A stretch of DNA of 64,000 nucleotides from Collimonas antrihumi (GCF_018304965.1 NZ_JAGQED010000001.1:248001-312000); one strand, 5' to 3'; counted from the first letter of the stretch, positions 1 through 9,110 are shown. Notes: generated by a model not told the origin, from the letters alone. Numbers and translations: made by a program.

Positions 1-3000
1 CGGAGAACACCGCAACTCCCATTGCATGACGCATTTCAGCGCCGGCGCCGGTCGACAGGATCAGCGGGATGACGCCGGCGATGAAGGCGATCGACGTCAT
101 CAGGATAGGGCGCAAACGCAAGTGAGCAGCTTCGATTGCAGCGGCGTAGATGGAACGCCCTTGCGATTCCAGCTCATGCGCAAACTCCACAATCAGGATC
201 GCGTTCTTACACGCCAGGCCGACCAGTACGATCAGGCTGATCTGGGTGAAGATGTTGTCGTCACCTCTAGTCAGCCAGACGCCGAAGATTGCAGACAAGA
301 TTCCCATAGGTACGATCAGCAACACTGCCAACGGCAAGGTCAGGCTCTCGTATTGCGCCGCCAGCACGAAGAACACCAGCAATATCGACAACGGCAGGAT
401 GATGAACAGCGTATCGCCGGCGATCTTGTCCTGGTAAGTGATTTCGGTCCATTCGTAGCTGATGCCGCGTGGCAGCGTCTCGGCGGCGATGCGTTCTACC
501 GCAGCCTGAGCCTGGCCGGTGCTGTAGCCAGGCGCGGGTCCACCGTTGACATCGGCCGAGGGGAAGGCGTTATAGCGTATCGCCTGGTCGGGGCCGTAGC
601 TTTGCGTCATTTTCAACAAGGACGACAACGGCACCATCTCGCCGCGGTCGTTGCGCGCTTTCAGCAAGCCGATGTCTTCGGCATGGGCACGGAACGGCGC
701 ATCAGCCTGGACCCGTACCTGGAAGGTGCGGCCGAACTTGTTGAAATCGTTCACGTACAGCGATCCCAGGTAGATTTGCAAGGTGTCGAATACCGCCGGG
801 ATCGATACCCCCAACTGCTGGGCGCGAACCCGGTCGACATCGGCGTACAGCTGCGGCACGTTGATCTGGAAACTGGAGAACATGCCAGCCAGCTCCGGCG
901 CTTTTTGCGCTTTCGCCATGAATGCCTGCAAACCGTCACTCAACGCCTGGTTGCCAAGCGCAGCGCGATCTTCGATCTGCAGCTTGAAGCCGCCGATCGT
1001 ACCTAATCCCTGCACCGGTGGTGGCGGGAAGACGGCGATGAACGCACCTTGGATAGCCGCGAACTTTTGATTCAGCTGCTGTGCAATCGCAATCCCGCTC
1101 TGGTCGGCGCCACGGCGCTCGTCAAACGGTTTGAGTGTGGTGAAAACGATGCCGGAGTTAGGACTGTTGACGAAGCCGTTGATCGACAGGCCAGGGAAGG
1201 CCACGGCGGATTCCACACCAGGTTGTTTCAGCGCGATTTCGGACATCTTGCGCATCACGTCTTCGGTACGGTCCAGCGATGCGGCGTCAGGTAATTGCGC
1301 AAAACCCACCAGGTATTGTTTGTCCTGGGCCGGGATGAAGCCGTTCGGCACGGTATGGAACAGCAGCACGGTAACGCCGATCAATACCGCATACACTGCC
1401 AGCGCGGCAGATTTTCGTTTCAGGATGCCGGTCACGCCACCGCTGTAGGAGTCCGACGCACGATGAAAGACCCGGTTGAACACGGCAAAGAAGCCGCCGA
1501 AGAAGCGATCGATCAGGCGTTGGAATGCATCCTTCTTGGCACCGTGGCCTTTCAGCAGCAGGGCTGCCAGCGCCGGCGACAAGGTCAGCGAATTGAATGC
1601 GGAAATCACGGTCGAAATCGCAATCGTCAAGGCGAACTGCTTGAAGAACTGGCCGGTCAGGCCGCTGACGAAAGCCAGTGGAATAAACACGGCGCACAAG
1701 GTGAGGGCAATCGCCACGATAGGCCCGGAGACTTCGCGCATGGCTTTATAGGTGGCTTCCTTGGCGGATAAGCCGTTTTCGATATTGCGCTCGACGTTCT
1801 CCACCACCACGATGGCGTCATCGACCACGATCCCGATGGCTAGCACCAGCCCGAACAAGCTCAAGGCGTTGATCGAAAATCCCAGGCCCATCATTACCGC
1901 AAAGGTGCCGATCACCGATACCGGCACTGCCAGCAACGGGATGATCGAAGCGCGCCATGTTTGCAGGAAAATGATCACCACGATCACCACCAGCAGAATC
2001 GCTTCCAGCAAGGTATGGACCACGGCCTCGATGGATGAGCGGACGAACTGGGTCGGGTCGTACACGATCTTGTAGTCGACGCCTTCCGGCATGTCTTTCT
2101 TCAGCTCGGCCATGGTGGCGCGGACGTTATCGGAGATTTCCAACGCGTTGGAGCCCGGCGCCTGGAAGATAGGAATCGCTACTGCCTGCTTATTATCGAG
2201 CAATGAGCGCAACGCATATTCGCTGGCGCCGAGTTCGATCCGCGCTACATCTTTCAGATAAGTGACGACGCCATCCGGAGAAGTGCGGATCACGATGTTG
2301 CCAAATTCTTCCTCATTGGCGAGGCGGCCGCGGGCATTTACCGAAATCTGATAATTCACGCCGGGCACCGACGGCGAAGCGCCAATCACACCGGCGGCGA
2401 CGTTGACGTTTTGCTGACGGATGGCGTTGACGACGTCGGTGGCAGCCAGGCCACGTTCCGCCACCTTGCGCGGATCGAGCCAGATGCGCATCGAGTAATC
2501 GCCCGAGCCGAACAGCTGGACCGAACCAATCCCGGGCAGGCGCGCCAACCGGTCTTTGACGTTCAGCACGGCATAGTTACGCAGGTAAGCCATGTCGTAA
2601 CGGTCGTTGGGCGACAGCAAGTGCACCACCATGGTCAGGTTGGGTGAGCTCTTGACCGTGGTGACGCCGAGTCGCTGGACCACATCCGGCAATCTCGGCA
2701 AGGCTTGGTTGACGCGGTTCTGCACCAGTTGCTGGGCCTGGTCCGGTGAAGTGCCCAGCTTGAAGGTGATGGTCAATGTCATCAAGCCGTCCGAAGTAGC
2801 TTGCGAAGACATGTACAGCATGCCCTCGACGCCGTTGATTTGTTCCTCGATCGGCGTCGCCACGGTTTCCGCGATGGTCTGCGGATTGGCGCCCGGGTAC
2901 TGCGCCTTGACGATCACCGATGGCGGAATCACTTCCGGGTATTCGGAGATCGGCAGGCTGAGCATGGAAATCAGGCCGCCGATCAAGATGATCGCAGATA

Positions 3001-3049
3001 GAACGCCCGCAAAAATCGGACGGTCGATAAAGAATTTTGAAATATTCAT
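1..3049 (-). CDS. RND multidrug efflux permease (AcrB/MexF type), C-terminus cut by window edge
   Basis: Inner-membrane proton/drug antiporter of the HAE1 RND family. About 1016 residues are present of the usual 1040-1060, because the gene runs off the first base. The N-terminus MNISKFFIDRPIFAGVLS is the standard first helix start. The predicted fourth helix carries GIVVDDAIVVVENVER, whose paired aspartates form the proton relay. The visible end is in the late membrane segments (MRHAMGVAVFSG). It is the distal gene of an operon with the fusion protein at 3119-4330, 69 bases away, and no outer-membrane channel gene is seen on this side. Divergent TetR control from 4783 is likely. The subfamily is closest in feel to MexF/BpeF, but substrate cannot be read from sequence. 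Confidence 0.95.
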   Translation of the reverse strand, partial: MNISKFFIDRPIFAGVLSAIILIGGLISMLSLPISEYPEVIPPSVIVKAQYPGANPQTIAETVATPIEEQINGVEGMLYMSSQATSDGLMTLTITFKLGTSPDQAQQLVQNRVNQALPRLPDVVQRLGVTTVKSSPNLTMVVHLLSPNDRYDMAYLRNYAVLNVKDRLARLPGIGSVQLFGSGDYSMRIWLDPRKVAERGLAATDVVNAIRQQNVNVAAGVIGASPSVPGVNYQISVNARGRLANEEEFGNIVIRTSPDGVVTYLKDVARIELGASEYALRSLLDNKQAVAIPIFQAPGSNALEISDNVRATMAELKKDMPEGVDYKIVYDPTQFVRSSIEAVVHTLLEAILLVVIVVIIFLQTWRASIIPLLAVPVSVIGTFAVMMGLGFSINALSLFGLVLAIGIVVDDAIVVVENVERNIENGLSAKEATYKAMREVSGPIVAIALTLCAVFIPLAFVSGLTGQFFKQFALTIAISTVISAFNSLTLSPALAALLLKGHGAKKDAFQRLIDRFFGGFFAVFNRVFHRASDSYSGGVTGILKRKSAALAVYAVLIGVTVLLFHTVPNGFIPAQDKQYLVGFAQLPDAASLDRTEDVMRKMSEIALKQPGVESAVAFPGLSINGFVNSPNSGIVFTTLKPFDERRGADQSGIAIAQQLNQKFAAIQGAFIAVFPPPPVQGLGTIGGFKLQIEDRAALGNQALSDGLQAFMAKAQKAPELAGMFSSFQINVPQLYADVDRVRAQQLGVSIPAVFDTLQIYLGSLYVNDFNKFGRTFQVRVQADAPFRAHAEDIGLLKARNDRGEMVPLSSLLKMTQSYGPDQAIRYNAFPSADVNGGPAPGYSTGQAQAAVERIAAETLPRGISYEWTEITYQDKIAGDTLFIILPLSILLVFFVLAAQYESLTLPLAVLLIVPMGILSAIFGVWLTRGDDNIFTQISLIVLVGLACKNAILIVEFAHELESQGRSIYAAAIEAAHLRLRPILMTSIAFIAGVIPLILSTGAGAEMRHAMGVAVFS

Positions 3050-3118
3050 GGTGTTGGGCTCTGCTGAGTGTTTGGCATCGATGCGATGGTGCGATGGTGC
3101 TGATCGTCGTTGCCTTTG

Positions 3119-4330
3119 TTATTTAGCGCTAGCCACCGTCACTGCAGCCTTGGATGGAGAAGTGTTTTCTCCATCCATGCTGACAGTCACCGGCGTGACC
3201 AGGTCATTCGGACGTATCCGTTGCAAGCCGTTGACGACGATCCGCTCATCTTTCTTGAGGCCGGAACGGACCACGCGCAAGCCATCGACAATCGGGCCGA
3301 GCTTGACCGGGCGATACGTGACCTTGTTGTCGGCGCCCAGCACCATGACGTATTTCTTGTCCTGGTCGTTGCCGACTGCCTTGTCGTCGATCAGCACGGC
3401 CGTTTCAGCGGCTGAACCACCGGTGCGTACCCGGGCGTACATGCCAGGGGTGAGGGCACCGTTCTGGTTGTCGAACACGGCGCGTACGCGCATGGTCCCG
3501 GAGGCGGTATCAAGCCGGTTGTCGAAAGCCTTGATCTGGCCTTGATGCGGATAACCGTCTTCGCTGGCCAGACCGATCGAGACCGGCAAGTGACTCACGC
3601 CCGAGTTGCCGACCGCGCCGTTGGCAGCGTAGCGGATGTAGGTCTGCTCATCCACCTCGAAGCTGACATACACCGGCGACACCGATACCACGGTAGTCAA
3701 TGCAGGCGAAGCGACACCTGCGCCAACCAGATTGCCGACCGTGATTTCAGCGCGTGAGACACGGCCGCTGACCGGCGCTGAAATCGATGTGTATTGCAGG
3801 TTCAGGCGCGCGGTTTGCACCGCCGCATCCGCTGCCTTAAGACTGGCGTCTGCTTCCAGCAGAGCATTGTTGCGCTGATCCAGTTCACGCTGGGCTACTG
3901 CATGTTCCTCGATCAGACGGCTGGTGCGGGCCAGTTCGGTTTTTGCCAATGCCAATCCGGCTTGGGCGCCAGCCTGGGTGGCTACTGCGCGCGCCAGTTC
4001 GGCTTGATAGGGGCGGGGATCGATGGTGAACAGCAGATCGCCCTTTTTCACCAACTGGCCTTCCTGGAAATGCACGGCGTCGATGGTGCCGGATACGCGT
4101 GGCCGTATTTCAACCCGTTCGATGGCTTCCACCCGTCCTGAAAAATCATCCCATTCAGTAACCGATTTTTCCAGGGCGGCAGCCACCGAGACCGATGCCG
4201 CGGCAGGTGGCGGGCTGACCGCTTTAGCCTGGCGGCTGGTCAGGGTGAAGGTGCCGGCGGCGGCGAGGATGAGGATGCCGACCGCAATCGCAATCGCTTT
4301 GCGAGAAAATAATGGTGTCGAAGTTTGCAT
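3119..4330 (-). CDS. RND efflux membrane fusion protein (periplasmic adaptor)
   Basis: A 403-residue HlyD/AcrA-type adaptor joining the RND permease to an outer-membrane channel. The chosen ATG (4328-4330) follows an AGGGG ribosome site, and an N-terminal hydrophobic segment (AIAIAVGILILAAAGTFTL) serves as anchor or signal. A longer start at 4477 would add residues unlike the family. Visible parts are the biotinyl-lipoyl half (VRPRVSGTIDAVHFQEGQLVKKGDLLFTI is the conserved region near residues 75-105), the alpha-hairpin (EHAVAQRELDQRNNALLEA), the second lipoyl half (ISAPVSGRVSRAEITVG), and the beta-barrel around YVSFEVDEQ. First gene of the efflux operon. Confidence 0.95.
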   Translation of the reverse strand: MQTSTPLFSRKAIAIAVGILILAAAGTFTLTSRQAKAVSPPPAAASVSVAAALEKSVTEWDDFSGRVEAIERVEIRPRVSGTIDAVHFQEGQLVKKGDLLFTIDPRPYQAELARAVATQAGAQAGLALAKTELARTSRLIEEHAVAQRELDQRNNALLEADASLKAADAAVQTARLNLQYTSISAPVSGRVSRAEITVGNLVGAGVASPALTTVVSVSPVYVSFEVDEQTYIRYAANGAVGNSGVSHLPVSIGLASEDGYPHQGQIKAFDNRLDTASGTMRVRAVFDNQNGALTPGMYARVRTGGSAAETAVLIDDKAVGNDQDKKYVMVLGADNKVTYRPVKLGPIVDGLRVVRSGLKKDERIVVNGLQRIRPNDLVTPVTVSMDGENTSPSKAAVTVASAK

Positions 4331-4706
4331 GTGAGACCCCTGGATTGGTATGTGTAAAAACGGTTTAAAACCGGTGTGAAAACGGAAATGGATAACTGCG
4401 TAACTAGAAACAATCGCTTGAGCGGAAGGCCGTACAGGTAAGATTTCAAGGTTTAGGCTGGGTCGGGCGACCGGCATTGGCGTTCTTGATTGGCTTGGAA
4501 TGCCTCAAATCATGATTAGCAATATAAGGTCGGCAAGCCGTCAGCCGATAGCCGCTTACTGCACGCTTCTTGTCCGATCCTCCAAATGTGCCGATTTCCC
4601 CCTTGCCCGAAAGCAAAAAATCACGCCCGGAAAACATCAAATTTAATTCTGTGAGACACTAATATTTCTTTTTGGCCACATCCGGCAACTTCAGAATTTC
4701 TATTTA

Positions 4707-4784
4707 ATAGTGATCGCTATGAATTATGATGCGACTCTAGCGGGCTTGTTTTGCGCTGTCAAGTGGTTTAATATCGATCACTAT
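4707..4784. promoter_or_regulatory. Inverted pair of 14-bp elements between the efflux operon and tetR; probable TetR operators
   Basis: The 452-base gap 4331-4782 holds no convincing gene. At 4707-4720 lies ATAGTGATCGCTAT and at 4771-4784 ATATCGATCACTAT. The second read on the other strand is ATAGTGATCGATAT, matching 13 of 14 bases. The second copy covers the tetR start codon. Two near-identical sites facing each other across a divergent regulator/efflux gap fit autorepression and repression of the pump. Confidence 0.6.
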
Positions 4785-5406
4785 GGAAATGACACAAGAC
4801 AAGCCGCGCAAGAAGGCCGGCCGTCCTTTATCGTTCGATAGGGAAACCGCGCTGGAGCGCGCGATGATGGTTTTCTGGCGTTACGGGTACGAGGCGACTT
4901 CGCTCAATGACCTGACTACCGCCATGGGAATCACGCCGCCCAGCCTGTACACGGCATTCGGCGACAAGGAACGCCTGTTTCTGGAAGCGGTGGAATATTA
5001 CCTTGCCAAAAAGCCCTGTTTTTTTGAATCGATCGTAGCCGAGCCGCTGACTGCAAAAGAAAGCATCAGGAGTTATCTCGAGGTCATCGCGATTTCACAA
5101 ACCGATCCGAATCAGCCGCCCGGCTGCATGGTCGTGACTTCAGCCACCAATTGCACCGCTGCCTCCTCGCATGTGCAGGAAGTACTGGCGGATTACCGCG
5201 GACAGATGGAAGCCGGCATCAAAGCGCGGCTGGATCGCGGCGTCGCCGAAGGCGAGATGGCGGCCGATACCGACACTGCTGCACTGGCCAGTTTTTTCGT
5301 CACTGTCATCCACGGCATGTCGACCCAGGCCCGTGACAACGCCAGCCGCGAGAAGCTGCTGGCGATAGGCGCGCAAGCGATGCGCGCCTGGCCGGATCCG
5401 CTCTGA
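4783..5406 (+). CDS. TetR/AcrR-family transcriptional repressor of the divergent efflux operon
   Basis: A 207-residue TetR-fold repressor. The N-terminal helix-turn-helix spans roughly residues 18-65 (RAMMVFWRYGYEATSLNDL, then ITPPSLYTAFGDKERLF). The C-terminal ligand domain has the PGCMVV turn common in the subfamily that controls RND or oxidoreductase genes. Two starts are possible, ATG 4783 or ATG 4789 (MTQDKPRKK), and neither has a clear ribosome site. The first lies inside the right-hand operator half. Divergent from the fusion-protein gene, so it most likely represses the RND operon and itself. The inducer is unknown. Confidence 0.92.
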   Translation: MEMTQDKPRKKAGRPLSFDRETALERAMMVFWRYGYEATSLNDLTTAMGITPPSLYTAFGDKERLFLEAVEYYLAKKPCFFESIVAEPLTAKESIRSYLEVIAISQTDPNQPPGCMVVTSATNCTAASSHVQEVLADYRGQMEAGIKARLDRGVAEGEMAADTDTAALASFFVTVIHGMSTQARDNASREKLLAIGAQAMRAWPDPL

Positions 5407-5549
5407 GACTGGCTGGATAGGGCAACACATTGCCCCTCAATTTTAAGATAAGTCCTATATTCCTTGCCGACCCCCGTCGCTAGAATGTTAAGCCTGAGCC
5501 TCGCAAGAGAGGCGATTCGCGCAACAGAATTTTTTCAGGGGCCGCCACG

Positions 5550-6023
5550 ATGGACCATGTGCAGAAGCAAGAAATCAAACTTCAAGATGAGCAATGGCAA
5601 AAGCTGGAACCGCTCCTGACGGGCAAGCAAAGCGATCCAGGCGCCAATGCAAAAAACAATCGCTTGTTTATCGAGGCGGTATTGTGGGTAGTGGTGAATA
5701 AAAGCGTGTGGCGCCATCTGCCACAGCAGTTTGGCAGTTCCAGCACGGCCTACATGCGTTTTCGACGTTGGACCGAATGCGATTTCTGGCGTCAGCTGGC
5801 GCAAAGCGGGCTTGAGGATGTGGAACTGGCGCGGACGTTGGAGCGAATTGTGGAATACAGCGATTTGTATACCCGGCGCATCGAGCAACGGATACAAAGA
5901 AAAAATCAAAAGACCATCTATAAATCGACTATCGCAACAGCCAAGGTCGTTAAGCCAGCCAAGCGCACGCAGTTTGCAGCGGATGAATCAACCTTGCATT
6001 GGGTCGGTTTGGTCACGGCGTGA
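5550..6023 (+). CDS. Solo IS5-family orfA-like protein (DUF4096)
   Basis: 157 residues. The N-terminal part (LQDEQWQKLEPLLTGK to YMRFRRWTECDFWRQL, residues 10-85) is the DUF4096 helical domain found at the front of IS5-group transposases. The usual DDE catalytic half does not follow. Instead there is a short basic tail (RIQRKNQKTIYKSTIATAKVVKPAKR) and a stop. I saw no terminal inverted repeats or orfB nearby. It is either a remnant of an insertion sequence or a domesticated DNA-binding protein. It sits just before the prophage target tRNA. Confidence 0.75.
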   Translation: MDHVQKQEIKLQDEQWQKLEPLLTGKQSDPGANAKNNRLFIEAVLWVVVNKSVWRHLPQQFGSSSTAYMRFRRWTECDFWRQLAQSGLEDVELARTLERIVEYSDLYTRRIEQRIQRKNQKTIYKSTIATAKVVKPAKRTQFAADESTLHWVGLVTA

Positions 6024-6096
6024 GCATCAGTTGATGCGTGGGGAAGGGCAGAAACAACGATCGATATTTAATTTGATAGATATTCCCACGAAGAAC

Positions 6097-6125
6097 TAGC
6101 AATTAAAATAAACAGCGGCTATAAT
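6097..6125 (+). promoter_or_regulatory. Original tRNA-Lys promoter, now stranded upstream of attL
   Basis: TAGCAA, 17 bases, then a perfect TATAAT. It starts 13 bases before the tRNA fragment at 6138. Since the prophage split the gene, this promoter now drives only the truncated tRNA half and then reads into the prophage. Confidence 0.6.
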
Positions 6126-6131
6126 TCGTCC

Positions 6132-6175
6132 CCTGTTGGGGCGTTAGCTCAGCTGGTAGAGCAGCGGACTCTTAA
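6132..6175 (+). repeat. attL core, 44 bp
   Basis: Identical to 15045-15088. It contains the last six bases before the tRNA and its first 38 bases, ending in the anticodon loop (CTCTTAA). Sequence then diverges into prophage. The integrase stop codon (complement 6172-6174) is inside this core. Confidence 0.92.
6138..6175 (+). pseudogene. tRNA-Lys 5-prime half left at attL
   Basis: First 38 bases of tRNA-Lys(CUU), matching the intact gene at 15051 exactly from the acceptor strand through the D arm to the anticodon loop, then cut by prophage DNA. It cannot fold into a full tRNA. Confidence 0.92.
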
Positions 6176-7014
6176 ACACACTCCTGTATCATCAAACTCC
6201 CCAAGTTATCAGCATAAACTGCCAAGTGCCCGGCAGATAAATGCGCGTATCGTCGAACCATATCTGCATTCTCCCAACCGCCTAATTCTTGTAGCACGTA
6301 CAAAGGCGTACCGTTCTGCACGTGCCAACTAGCCCATGTGTGCCGAAGATCATGCCACCTAAAATCATGAACGCCGGCACGCTTTAAAGCCTTATACCAA
6401 GCCGCTGTAGTCGTCTGCACAATCCGCTTTCCCTTATAAGCAAAAACGTAAGTCTGATTTTTCCCCACCTGCTTTGAAATAATACGTACTGCATCGCCAT
6501 TAAGCGGCACAGCGATAGCTTTACGCATCTTGGCTTGATCAGGATGTATCCATGCCAGCCGACGCGACAAATCGACCTGAGACCATTCCAACCCAGTTAC
6601 ATTAGACTTTCTAAGGCCAGTAGCCAAAGAAAAAGCAGCCATATCAGACAAATGTTCAGGCAACTCGTGAAGCAACCGAGTAGCCTGGGATCTAGAGAGA
6701 TAACGAACTCTACGCAATGGCTCACGAAGGAGGCGAACCTTAGGCACCGAACGCAACCACTTCCAATCAGAAAAAGCGCGATTAAGTATTGCACGCAACA
6801 ACGCAAGAGTACGATTCACCGTAGCATTAGCAGCACCAGTAGCCAATTTTTTATGATGAATTGCAGCTACAACAGAGCGATCGATCTGAGACAACGGTAT
6901 GCCAGAAAGATGTTTGTTAAGCCAACGAATAATAGATTGATCAGAGTGCAGAGAACTCTTATGCGATTGCTCAGAAAGCCATCTAGCCGTAGCGTCATCC
7001 CATGTATAAATCAT
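6172..7014 (-). CDS. Prophage tyrosine recombinase / integrase
   Basis: 280 residues. A core-binding domain occupies about residues 1-90. The catalytic domain shows the first arginine (ATGLRKSNVTGLEW), the HDLRHTWASW box and the GGWENADMVRRYAHLS end with the nucleophile tyrosine. The N-terminal arm-binding domain of longer phage integrases is absent, because an in-frame stop lies 13 codons upstream of the ATG. The gene ends inside the attL core, so its stop codon is made by the tRNA anticodon-loop sequence. It catalyses integration and excision at tRNA-Lys. Confidence 0.93.
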   Translation of the reverse strand: MIYTWDDATARWLSEQSHKSSLHSDQSIIRWLNKHLSGIPLSQIDRSVVAAIHHKKLATGAANATVNRTLALLRAILNRAFSDWKWLRSVPKVRLLREPLRRVRYLSRSQATRLLHELPEHLSDMAAFSLATGLRKSNVTGLEWSQVDLSRRLAWIHPDQAKMRKAIAVPLNGDAVRIISKQVGKNQTYVFAYKGKRIVQTTTAAWYKALKRAGVHDFRWHDLRHTWASWHVQNGTPLYVLQELGGWENADMVRRYAHLSAGHLAVYADNLGSLMIQECV

Positions 7015-7459
7015 GTCTTCAGTGAGATACCAAAAAGCTAAAAATCCCTACACACCGGCTATGGACATGTCGCAAGCGACACCGTGTGGATAAACTATTG
7101 ATTGAGGATGGACAATTGTCGAAAATCGCTACAACCCTTAGCAAAAATCAAGATCGACAATTGACCACGCTCACTCAACAGCTTACCCACACTTGCCCAC
7201 AGCAGTAGTCAGCATGCAACCCGCGTATTCTCACTAGCAAATTAAAAATAAAACTCAAAACAGAATGAACGTTCAAACGACATCAAAATGCATAGGCAGA
7301 AAAAATCAAAAAGCCGAAAAAACGACCATCCATACCCTAACTCCCGCACCGAATCCCAAAATACAAACAGAACCCGAAGAACCAAAGACAAAACCAAACA
7401 ACAAAAACAAAAAAAATAGATAATAAGAAACATTGTAAATCAACAAGATAAAACAAATC
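7015..7459. promoter_or_regulatory. Intergenic region with inverted repeats next to the integrase gene
   Basis: No well-supported gene. At 7068-7081 TGTCGC-AA-GCGACA forms a small hairpin. At 7111-7120 GACAATTGTC is a perfect palindrome, and GACAATTG recurs at 7156-7163. TTGTCGA (7116-7122) and TCGACAA (7154-7160) form an inverted pair. These are candidate operators for the prophage RHH or integrase control. A 52-codon open frame at 7265-7423 (plus) has no ribosome site and a strongly A-rich composition, so I do not call it. Confidence 0.4.
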
Positions 7460-7906
7460 ATGTTAAAAAATATTTCTCAAATGGCAATATCAATAACACT
7501 ATCAATAACAATAGTGGGATTAGGCATCTGGTTAATGACAGCATCGACACCTAAAAACACAACCAAACCAACAGAAATCGAGATCGTCAAATACGACGAA
7601 GAAATACAACAAGAACAAAACAAAGAACGAACAGCACAAGTAAAAGAAGAAACCAAAACAGCAATACAAAAGTGTGAAAACAAAAAAAGCACAACCTACA
7701 CAGATCAACTATGCGACACAAACACAACCGCAAAAAACGTAACAATCAAAGACCCAAGCGCTGGATTCGTTAGCCCAAGCCAAAGAGCAATCGCAGAGAC
7801 ACGAGAACACAACCAAAACACAATAAAAACACCTGGATACAGAGAAAGTACAGAAACAAATAAATACATAAAACCAACAACAGCAGGAACATCAAACGAA
7901 GAATAA
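7460..7906 (+). CDS. Prophage-borne hypothetical single-pass membrane protein
   Basis: 148 residues, not recognised. An N-terminal hydrophobic helix (ISITLSITIVGLGIWLM, residues 11-27) is followed by a long hydrophilic, Lys/Glu/Thr-rich tail with two cysteines. Together with the right-end regulator it is one of only two prophage genes on the plus strand, and it converges on the RHH gene. The stretch is extremely A-rich on the coding strand, and no clear ribosome site precedes the ATG. It could be an accessory (moron) gene such as an immunity or membrane-modifying protein, or an open frame created by the skewed composition. The membrane helix plus absence of stops over 148 codons favours a real gene. 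Confidence 0.5.
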   Translation: MLKNISQMAISITLSITIVGLGIWLMTASTPKNTTKPTEIEIVKYDEEIQQEQNKERTAQVKEETKTAIQKCENKKSTTYTDQLCDTNTTAKNVTIKDPSAGFVSPSQRAIAETREHNQNTIKTPGYRESTETNKYIKPTTAGTSNEE

Positions 7907-7910
7907 AAAA

Positions 7911-8108
7911 CTAACGCTTACGTAACAACTGAGAACGAATCAACTTAGTCAACACCTGCGTTTTGGTCATATCTTTAAACTTCAAAAATTCATCAAGCCC
8001 ATCAACAACATCACGCGGCAAATCAACAGTGATAGCAACCAACTGATGCCGAGCACGAAACGCACGAAGCTTTTCAGCATCATCAGAATATTTTCGAGCC
8101 CTAGGCAT
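7911..8108 (-). CDS. Small ribbon-helix-helix regulator (prophage)
   Basis: 65 residues with a basic N-terminus (MPRARKYSDDAEKLRAF) and a ribbon-helix-helix region (LVAITVDLPRDVVDGLDEFL, then KTQVLTKLIRSQLL). A GGGGG ribosome site lies a few bases before the ATG. It lies directly downstream of rep in the same direction, where filamentous phages often keep a copy-number or lysogeny regulator. Probably binds operators in the prophage, the palindromes at 7111-7163 being candidates. Confidence 0.82.
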   Translation of the reverse strand: MPRARKYSDDAEKLRAFRARHQLVAITVDLPRDVVDGLDEFLKFKDMTKTQVLTKLIRSQLLRKR

Positions 8109-8157
8109 AACACCCCCAAAATTGAATCGTTACAAGTAACGTTGCGATCGCAGCCGA

Positions 8158-9081
8158 TTAAAACGGTACATCAAAGACACCGCCAGCAGAGCGACCAGCA
8201 ATAGGACAAGAAGCAAGCCACACAACACCCAAACCATTGTTAACCCAAGTCTGCAAACCATCAAAATTATAGTCACCAATAATTGCAAACGCAGTCTGCA
8301 CAGCACCCAACATAGTAGTAGAAGCAATACGCCACGAATCAGATTCAGGTATATCAATACCCCGAGAACACAAATACCTTTTTTGATTCAAGCCACGACA
8401 ATCCATTTGCTTAGAACAGTATTTCGCAATGTAAGAAGCAAGTTTATGAAGTCCATTACGACCAAATCCGAAACGATGAGGATCACGAACGTTTACCTGC
8501 CCCATCTGTTCACCATACTGCCCAAGCCCAACAACAGATTGCCAAATCGAGCGAAGCAAATAGTAATTTTGACGACCAGCTACAGCGACATGAAAATGTA
8601 AAGCCCCGCGCTTTTGCTCTTCAATGACAGCCACATATTTAAAGGCTTTAGCCTTATTTAAACGCCGCGTAAATTTCTTCCAATCAGCCAAGGCGCGCTC
8701 ACGATCAACCATATTTTCACGATAAGTAAGAGTAACCAAACGATCTGCCCCCAAAGCCTTACAACATTGACGGACACGTTTTTTTGCACGCCGACCAGCA
8801 TCATCATCATTGGCCAACCGGTTCTCACTCTCACCACGTTTAGAACGAGGCACAGCGACCAATGCAGCGCCAACAAAGAACTTTTCCTTGCGTACCATTA
8901 CCTCGACTTGACCATCAGGAAAAACACGCTTAGTAGCGATATATGTATCCTGCCAGCCATGACCATCATCAGACCACCATTCAGGCTTATCAGCCTTATG
9001 TTGTAAATCAAACGAAACTTCATTATTAGAATCTACGGAAACATCTTGACTTGCACTGGAATCTGTATAATTGGAATTCAT
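8158..9081 (-). CDS. Rolling-circle replication initiator (pII-like, HUH endonuclease)
   Basis: 307 residues from the preferred ATG at 9079-9081 (MNSNYTDSS). An upstream ATG at 9126 would start inside a hairpin. Motifs: LVTLTYREN (motif I region), GALHFHVAVAG with the HxH metal-binding histidines, and HKLASYIAKYCSK containing the catalytic tyrosine helix. The protein nicks the phage plus-strand origin and primes rolling-circle synthesis. Zot ends 187 bases upstream, across the hairpin-rich region that is the likely origin. Confidence 0.9.
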   Translation of the reverse strand: MNSNYTDSSASQDVSVDSNNEVSFDLQHKADKPEWWSDDGHGWQDTYIATKRVFPDGQVEVMVRKEKFFVGAALVAVPRSKRGESENRLANDDDAGRRAKKRVRQCCKALGADRLVTLTYRENMVDRERALADWKKFTRRLNKAKAFKYVAVIEEQKRGALHFHVAVAGRQNYYLLRSIWQSVVGLGQYGEQMGQVNVRDPHRFGFGRNGLHKLASYIAKYCSKQMDCRGLNQKRYLCSRGIDIPESDSWRIASTTMLGAVQTAFAIIGDYNFDGLQTWVNNGLGVVWLASCPIAGRSAGGVFDVPF

Positions 9082-9110
9082 CGGTAGCCATTCAGAGTGG
9101 TTATTGACAG

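Noticed and set aside
7265..7423. 52-codon frame in the prophage A-rich stretch
   Set aside because: Composition alone can keep it open and no ribosome site is present.
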